Positions 6,488 to 11,084 of a DNA stretch of 11,084 nucleotides are shown one piece after another. The notes beneath the pieces were generated by a model. That model worked only from the letters and a program-made list of their open reading frames with translations. It was not told the origin of the DNA and did not search any database. The DNA is from an uncultured Prevotellaceae bacterium (GTDB lineage Bacteria > Bacteroidota > Bacteroidia > Bacteroidales > Bacteroidaceae): the NCBI GenBank assembly GCA_947306845.1, contig CAMZHP010000083.1, positions 1-11,084 on the forward strand, read 5' to 3'. Every line of letters starts with the position of its first letter. Position 1 is the first letter of the stretch. The translations under genes and the position numbers were made by a program.

Positions 6488-7318
6488 ATGGAATACAAAG
6501 ACGAACAGATGCCTGACAATTACACGGGACCGGAACAACCGTCATCTGGCCATAATGGCGAAAAGCCCCGAGACGGGTTTACATTCAATCCAACCAGCCT
6601 TTTCTTGGGAGTGGCCATCTGTTTTATGATGTTTCAAGGGGGGAGCGTCTTTTCCGATTGGACCTATTTTCTCTACCTGTTCGCCGTAATTATCATTCAC
6701 GAGATGGGCCATGTCATTTTCGGCAAGATGTTCGGGTGCGCCATTAAGGAGATGCAGGTGTTCTTCATGCCATTTCTTAGTTACAAACCCAAACCAAAAC
6801 CAGGAGGTGGTTCATGGCAACATATCAAATGGAGTCTGGGGGCTCTTCCACTGGGAGGTCTCACGGTATTCAAATCACGAAAATCAGATGAAGGCATCGA
6901 TGATAACGGTTTTGCAATAGATGGTCCGGAAATGGCATCAAAAGCATCGCCATATATCGAAGACAAAGCGGCATGGCAACGTCTCCTGATCTCTGCAGCG
7001 GGGGTATTGTTCAACATGGTCACTTTCCTCATTCTCTATATCGCACTGCCACACATGTCAACAGAATGCTATCACTTTTTTTGGCCAATAATAGCATTGT
7101 CTCTGATATTGGCTATATTGAACATTCTGCCCATCTATCCACTTGACGGAGGCGCCATTGTGTTTGCGCTTTACGAGATTATAACAGGCAATAAGCCATC
7201 GCCCTTGTTCACAAAAATATGCGGTTGGATAGGTTTTGTCATCATTATTCTGTTCTTCTGGGTATTCCCTCAGTGGATGAACGCATTGTTTGATTTTGTA
7301 TTCGGATTACTCTTCTGA
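6488..7318 (+). CDS. Site-2 protease-like M50 family membrane zinc metalloprotease
   Basis: A 276-residue polytopic inner-membrane protein. After about 33 hydrophilic residues come hydrophobic segments near 34-55, 58-80, 165-188, 196-217 and 245-268. The zinc motif HEMGH (71-75) lies in the second segment. The second M50 motif, the aspartate in NILPIYPLDGG (D220), lies in a later segment. ALPLGGLTVF (119-128) corresponds to the GxxPxGG region of RseP-type proteases, and AWQRLLISAAGVLFN (162-176) to their conserved W-R-aAGp-x-N stretch. All catalytic elements are therefore present. No PDZ domain is visible, which makes it a compact form. Such proteases cut membrane-spanning helices, often of regulators. 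The closest candidate in view is the divergently transcribed membrane-anchored regulator, but the pairing is inferred from position only. Confidence 0.88.
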   Translation: MEYKDEQMPDNYTGPEQPSSGHNGEKPRDGFTFNPTSLFLGVAICFMMFQGGSVFSDWTYFLYLFAVIIIHEMGHVIFGKMFGCAIKEMQVFFMPFLSYKPKPKPGGGSWQHIKWSLGALPLGGLTVFKSRKSDEGIDDNGFAIDGPEMASKASPYIEDKAAWQRLLISAAGVLFNMVTFLILYIALPHMSTECYHFFWPIIALSLILAILNILPIYPLDGGAIVFALYEIITGNKPSPLFTKICGWIGFVIIILFFWVFPQWMNALFDFVFGLLF

Positions 7319-7334
7319 GAATTAAAAAAAGAAT

Positions 7335-7366
7335 TTTGGCTGATTTACAGACATTTCCTATATTTA
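7335..7366 (+). promoter_or_regulatory. Probable promoter of the carboxylesterase gene
   Basis: TTTG (7335-7338) is followed after 20 bp by TATATTTA (7359-7366), one base off the -7 consensus TAnnTTTG. The leader to the ATG at 7421 would be about 48 nt. The gap after the protease gene (102 bp, AT-rich, no clear terminator) also allows read-through from that gene. Confidence 0.45.
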
Positions 7367-7420
7367 ATAACATATATAAACAATCTGAGACTATTAATCT
7401 TTTAAATAAACTATTAAGCG

Positions 7421-9076
7421 ATGACTAATATCAAGAAAATTGCGATGCTTGCCATCGCCGGTATTGCAACCCTTTGTGCTTGCACGAAAAAAGAAGAAGT
7501 TTCCCTTCAGGTAAAAACTCAATATGGCATTCTTGAAGGCTTCGAAAAAAACGGTGTGAAAACATTCTTAGGTGTTCCTTTCGCACAAGCCCCAGTAGGC
7601 GAACTCCGTTGGAAGGCTCCGCAGCCTGTCAAGCCATGGGAAGGTGTACGCGATGCCAAGCAGTTTGGCAACGACCCCATGCAGCCCGATATCTTCGGTG
7701 ATATGTCTTTCCGCGGTCCTGCCCGCAGCGAAGACTGCCTCTATCTGAACATCTGGACCACAGCTGCCACAACAGACGAAGCGCTGCCCGTGCTGATTTA
7801 TTTCAATGGTGGTGGGCTAATGGCTGGCTCAGGCAGCGAACCCCGCTATGACGGAGCTGCCATCGCCAAAGAAGGGGTGATTGGTGTGACGGCCAACTAT
7901 CGCGAAGGTGTATTCGGCTTCTTTGCCCACCCCGAACTCACGGCGGCTTCTGATTACAAGGGAAGCGGCAACTATGGTTTCCTCGACCAAGTGGCTGCCA
8001 TCAAATGGGTCAAGGAGAATATCGCTGCCTTCGGCGGCAATCCCGACCGTATCACTATCGTTGGTGAGTCGGCTGGTTCTTTCTCCGTGTCTCTCCTTAT
8101 GTGTTCACCACTTTCCAAGGACCTCATAGCAGGCGCCATGCTCTCATCGGGCGCTGAGGTGCTGCCTTACAATCCTTCAACACAAGCTGATGCTGACGCC
8201 GCAGGCGCTGCCCTTCTCAAGGAAGCGGGTATTTCCTCCTTGGCCGATGCCATGGCATTGAATGCTGACTCTTTACAAAAAATGCTGCCTCCTAAAGGCA
8301 TGGCCAACGTGGTGCTCGACGGCTATTTCATGAAAGAAAGCGCAGATGCCGTCTTTGAGAAAGGCCAACAGGCGCAGGTTCCTCTGCTCGCAGGATGGAA
8401 CTCACTGGAGGGACATCCCGCACAGATGCTCCAGGGAAAAGCTCCCACACTCCAGAACTTCAAAAACGCCTTGAAGGCCCAGTTTGGTGACATGACAGAC
8501 GAAATTCTCACGGCCTACGGCATCACTGCTGACGAAGACGTGTTGAGCCAGAAAGGTTTCGACCTCGCCTCCGATCTCTTCACGGGCTTCCCCACATGGA
8601 AAGTTTGTGACTACCATGCAAAGACCTCCAGTCAGCCCGTCTATCGCTACCACTACATGCACCCGCGTCCTCAGGTGTCCGACAAGATGGGCGATAAGGT
8701 GGGAGCCTTGGCTGGAGGTGTGCGCGAGAAGACCGCAGAAGAGAAAAAGGCGGCTGCACAACAGCCAGAAATTGCACCAGGAGCCGTACATTCGGCCGAC
8801 ATCGAATATGCCATGGGCAACCTCGACACCAACGAATACTACGCTTGGCAGAAAGAGGACTACGACATCTCTAAAGTGTTCCTATCCTACTATGCAAACT
8901 TCTGCAAGACAGGTAATCCAAACGGCGAGGGACTTCCCAAATGGACTGCCATCACCAAAGATAATCTGGACAATGCCCCGGTCATGAAGATTGATGTAGA
9001 GTCAAAAGAAGTTGTGTCTCCCGAAAAGGAAAATGCTTACCGCACCCTGGAAAAATTCTACAGAAGCCGCAAATAA
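7421..9076 (+). CDS. Lipoprotein type-B carboxylesterase
   Basis: A 551-residue alpha/beta-hydrolase of the carboxylesterase type B family. Residues 1-20 are a lipoprotein signal peptide ending in LCAC, with the lipidated Cys at 21, so it is membrane-anchored in the envelope or on the surface. The family start TQYGILEG is followed by FLGVPFAQAPVGELRWKAPQP and SEDCLYLNIW. The catalytic triad is visible: S217 in GESAG, E330 in AGWNSLEG and H457 in GAVHSADIEYAMGN. The oxyanion-hole loop is N129-G-G-G instead of the usual HGGG. Residues about 419-452 form a Lys/Ala-rich stretch (REKTAEEKKAAAQQ) just before the catalytic His region, probably a surface loop. Such enzymes hydrolyse carboxylic esters; in gut Bacteroidota the substrate may be acyl groups on glycans. 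It converges on a GH2 glycosidase gene, consistent with but not proof of glycan processing. Confidence 0.92.
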   Translation: MTNIKKIAMLAIAGIATLCACTKKEEVSLQVKTQYGILEGFEKNGVKTFLGVPFAQAPVGELRWKAPQPVKPWEGVRDAKQFGNDPMQPDIFGDMSFRGPARSEDCLYLNIWTTAATTDEALPVLIYFNGGGLMAGSGSEPRYDGAAIAKEGVIGVTANYREGVFGFFAHPELTAASDYKGSGNYGFLDQVAAIKWVKENIAAFGGNPDRITIVGESAGSFSVSLLMCSPLSKDLIAGAMLSSGAEVLPYNPSTQADADAAGAALLKEAGISSLADAMALNADSLQKMLPPKGMANVVLDGYFMKESADAVFEKGQQAQVPLLAGWNSLEGHPAQMLQGKAPTLQNFKNALKAQFGDMTDEILTAYGITADEDVLSQKGFDLASDLFTGFPTWKVCDYHAKTSSQPVYRYHYMHPRPQVSDKMGDKVGALAGGVREKTAEEKKAAAQQPEIAPGAVHSADIEYAMGNLDTNEYYAWQKEDYDISKVFLSYYANFCKTGNPNGEGLPKWTAITKDNLDNAPVMKIDVESKEVVSPEKENAYRTLEKFYRSRK

Positions 9077-9084
9077 TGTGAAAC

Positions 9085-9134
9085 GTGGCAATGAGAAAAG
9101 CAATTGAATGAAAATGCCACATTCATTGCCACAT
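9085..9134. repeat. Inverted and direct repeats in the esterase 3' untranslated region
   Basis: GTGGCAATGA (9085-9094) is perfectly complementary to TCATTGCCAC (9123-9132). TGCCACAT also occurs twice directly, at 9115-9122 and 9127-9134, so GTGGCA can pair with either copy, giving two alternative stems. The structure lies between the esterase stop and the terminator and may protect the mRNA 3' end. Its function is unproven. Confidence 0.45.
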
Positions 9135-9141
9135 AATAAAC

Positions 9142-9175
9142 AAAAAAAGAGAGTTACGAGTAACTCTCTTTTTTT
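9142..9175. terminator. Bidirectional intrinsic terminator between convergent genes
   Basis: A perfect palindrome: A7 then GAGAGTTAC (9142-9157), two central bases GA, then GTAACTCTC then T7 (9160-9175). Read on either strand it gives a stem of at least 9 bp followed by a U7 tract. It lies 65 bp after the esterase stop and 45 bp after the stop of the opposing GH2 gene, so it serves both. Confidence 0.92.
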
Positions 9176-9220
9176 GGCGCTTATCTGGTGAAATTGGGGT
9201 TGATGTCTATGTATTTGCAA

Positions 9221-11084
9221 TCACTTTGTAGTAATGGTTGCAATTCCTTTTGTCAGACCATTGCCGTTGCAATTCAAAATAAGAGAGGAAGGCTCGCGGT
9301 TACTCTGTATGAGCACCTGTGCAAGACCATTGAAGGCAGGAATGCTAAACTCATGACTATCCTTACCCTTTGGATGATCTTCTCCCAAATACGAAGGGTC
9401 GCCATTGCCCGCACCAAGAATGCGGCCATTGCCTTCGAGTGTTAACTTGAGCATGGGGCAGGCATCAGGCACGATACGGCCTTTCTGATCCTGAACCTCA
9501 ATGGTTACAACACTTACGTCTCTGCCATCGGCAGCAATTTCCTGACGATCGGCCTTTAGCACTATCTTACATGCGGGTTTGGTGGTCTCTATCGTCTCCG
9601 TGAGAATGCGCTTGCCGTTTTTGTAGCCGACGGCTACCACCTTACCGGGCTGATAGACGGCCTTCCACTTCAGATGTCCGTTTTCTGGCATTGATTGGCG
9701 ACCAAGTTTCTGACCGTTTACCATCAGTTCCACTTCATCGCAGTTACTGTAAGCCCACACTTCCACTTCCTCTCCCTCATGGCCCTTTAGATTCCAGTGG
9801 GGGAAGATGTGCAGAACAGGCTCGTCAGTCCACCAGGATTTCAGATACCAGGCTTCGTCCTTGGGGAATCCGCAGTAATCGAGAATGCCAAACTCTGAAT
9901 CGTGTGCGGGAAAACTGAGCGGATTGGGCTCACCGCGATAGTCGAAGCCCGTCCAATAGAACAAACCTGCCGCCCAGGGACGCTCGGCATAGAACTTCCA
10001 ACCGCGCTCGATGCGGTTTAGGGTGCCATCTTTGTCAGGGCTCAGGTTCATGGAGCGCATACGGCCAGTTTTGTTGTCCACATCGAAATAAATGCCACGT
10101 GTACCGCAACCCGTGGTCTCCTCCGTGCCGACAATCTTCCATGTAGGATTGAGTTTCTTGCGGTTGTCCACATCGTTCTGCACGATATAGTTGAATCCCA
10201 CCACATCGAGCCCCTTGATCATCTCACCACCACCTGCATTGGCTATGGTTGAGTGACGGGTTGGGTCGAGCAACTTGGTGTATTCCCTCATGGCAGCAGC
10301 GATGCGTGTGCCTTGGACGGTATTCTCCATGCCCCATTCCTCGTTGCCGTTGCTCCACAGGATAACACTAGGGTGATTACGGTCGCGCTTGATCATCCGC
10401 TCTAGCAGTCGCAAATGTTCTGTGTTAATACCCGACAGGCGGTTCTCATCGATGACGAGGATGCCCTCGCGGTCGCAGATATCGAGCAAAGCGGGTGTCA
10501 TTGGATTATGTGAGGCACGATAGGCATTACAGCCCAACTGCTTCAACTGCTTGATGCGCCACGCCTGCAGAGCATCGGGAATGGCAGCTCCCACACCAGC
10601 ATGGTCCTGATGCATATTCACACCCTTTAGTTTCAGTGGTCGGCCGTTTAGAATAAAGCCATGGTCGGCATCGAAGTCGATATCACGAAAACCTGTCGTA
10701 GTCACGTATACATCCGTCACAAGACCATTCACCTTGATGGTTGTCTCTACCTTATACAAATATGGGTCGGTGTTACTCCACAGATGCGGTTTTGCTAGCG
10801 TCAGCGTTTGCTTGCAACCCAAGGTCTGTTTGCCTTTCAGACTCAATGACGCGGCATCGGCTCTTCCTGCCTCACGGCCTTCTGCATCCAGCAGTCGCTG
10901 CTCCACGACACAGTTTGTTGCTTCTAAAGCGTGATTGTTCACTTCTGTCTCAATGGTGACAGTGGCCTGGTCGTATGGCGCCTTCAGGTCGGCATAGACG
11001 AATGTGCCGAAGGGAACCACACTGACAGCAGCCGACTTCAGCAGCCAGGCATCTCGATAGATGCCGGCTCCTTCGTAGAACCAG
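9221..11084 (-). CDS. Glycoside hydrolase family 2 enzyme, beta-galactosidase-like (N-terminus outside window)
   Basis: The frame is open from the window edge to TGA at 9221-9223, about 620 codons, so the start, signal peptide and most of the N-terminal sugar-binding domain are missing. The first visible residues, WFYEGAGIYRDAWL, are the end of that domain. An immunoglobulin-like GH2 domain follows (to about TTTGFRDIDF), then the TIM barrel with KLKGVNMHQDHAG, CNAYRASHNP, the acid/base Glu of LWSNGNE (codon 10340-10342) and the likely nucleophile Glu of VGTEETT (codon 10121-10123). The tail has a DUF4982-type domain (AWYLKSWWTDEPVLHIFPHW, EVWAYSNCDEVELMVNG) and a GH2 C-terminal domain (GNGRILGAGNGDP). 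GH2 members of this layout act on beta-galactosides, beta-glucuronides or related sugars; the exact substrate cannot be read. A GTG at 11018-11020 is internal, not the start. Confidence 0.92.
   Translation of the reverse strand, partial: WFYEGAGIYRDAWLLKSAAVSVVPFGTFVYADLKAPYDQATVTIETEVNNHALEATNCVVEQRLLDAEGREAGRADAASLSLKGKQTLGCKQTLTLAKPHLWSNTDPYLYKVETTIKVNGLVTDVYVTTTGFRDIDFDADHGFILNGRPLKLKGVNMHQDHAGVGAAIPDALQAWRIKQLKQLGCNAYRASHNPMTPALLDICDREGILVIDENRLSGINTEHLRLLERMIKRDRNHPSVILWSNGNEEWGMENTVQGTRIAAAMREYTKLLDPTRHSTIANAGGGEMIKGLDVVGFNYIVQNDVDNRKKLNPTWKIVGTEETTGCGTRGIYFDVDNKTGRMRSMNLSPDKDGTLNRIERGWKFYAERPWAAGLFYWTGFDYRGEPNPLSFPAHDSEFGILDYCGFPKDEAWYLKSWWTDEPVLHIFPHWNLKGHEGEEVEVWAYSNCDEVELMVNGQKLGRQSMPENGHLKWKAVYQPGKVVAVGYKNGKRILTETIETTKPACKIVLKADRQEIAADGRDVSVVTIEVQDQKGRIVPDACPMLKLTLEGNGRILGAGNGDPSYLGEDHPKGKDSHEFSIPAFNGLAQVLIQSNREPSSLILNCNGNGLTKGIATITTK

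Noticed and set aside
6513..6521. A single CTGACAATT inside the start of the protease gene, identical to part of the 11-bp repeat array
   Set aside because: One isolated copy inside a coding sequence, without the 11-bp periodicity, is best treated as chance.
11018..11020. GTG as the start of the GH2 gene
   Set aside because: The frame continues upstream to the window edge and encodes WFYEGAGIYRDAWL, part of the conserved GH2 N-terminal domain, so the GTG is internal.

Overview
The window looks like chromosomal DNA of a Bacteroidota member, most likely order Bacteroidales and perhaps Prevotella-like. The support is the repeated Bacteroidetes-type promoter signature (a -7 box TAnnTTTG, several with a TTTG-like -33 box 19-20 bp upstream), a PF14905-type outer-membrane barrel, a DUF4982-type GH2 enzyme, a CotH-kinase secreted protein and weak Shine-Dalgarno signals. 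The genus is inference. No tRNA, rRNA, CRISPR array, transposase or integrase was seen.

Layout. Positions 1-1832 (minus) hold a secreted CotH-kinase family protein whose C-terminus lies outside the window. A 365-bp divergent intergenic region (1833-2197) carries its promoter plus two tandem -7 boxes and a palindrome for the rightward gene at 2198-3487, a fused NUDIX and HAD-IIB (Cof-type) hydrolase. That gene converges, with a gap of only 17 bp, on a minus-strand pair: an outer-membrane beta-barrel protein (3505-5529) and, upstream of it, a membrane-anchored winged-helix regulator (5626-6291). Divergent from the regulator is a compact site-2-protease-like membrane metalloprotease (6488-7318), followed on the same strand by a lipoprotein type-B carboxylesterase (7421-9076). 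A perfect bidirectional terminator (9142-9175) separates the esterase from a convergent GH2 glycosidase (9221-11084, minus), whose N-terminus lies outside the window.

The most interesting part is 3505-7318. The regulator carries its OmpR-type DNA-binding domain at the C-terminus, after two hydrophobic segments that bracket an exported loop. Its topology therefore resembles ToxR/CadC run in reverse. Just upstream of the neighbouring barrel promoter are three tandem 11-bp repeats (core CTGACA), the geometry used by OmpR/PhoB-family winged helices. This suggests a compact envelope circuit in which the regulator senses a periplasmic or outer-membrane state and switches on the barrel gene. The divergent protease could process the regulator, but that is speculative.

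At the right, the esterase and GH2 enzyme could act on the same glycan (de-esterification plus glycoside hydrolysis). No SusC/SusD pair is visible, so assignment to a polysaccharide utilisation locus is unproven.
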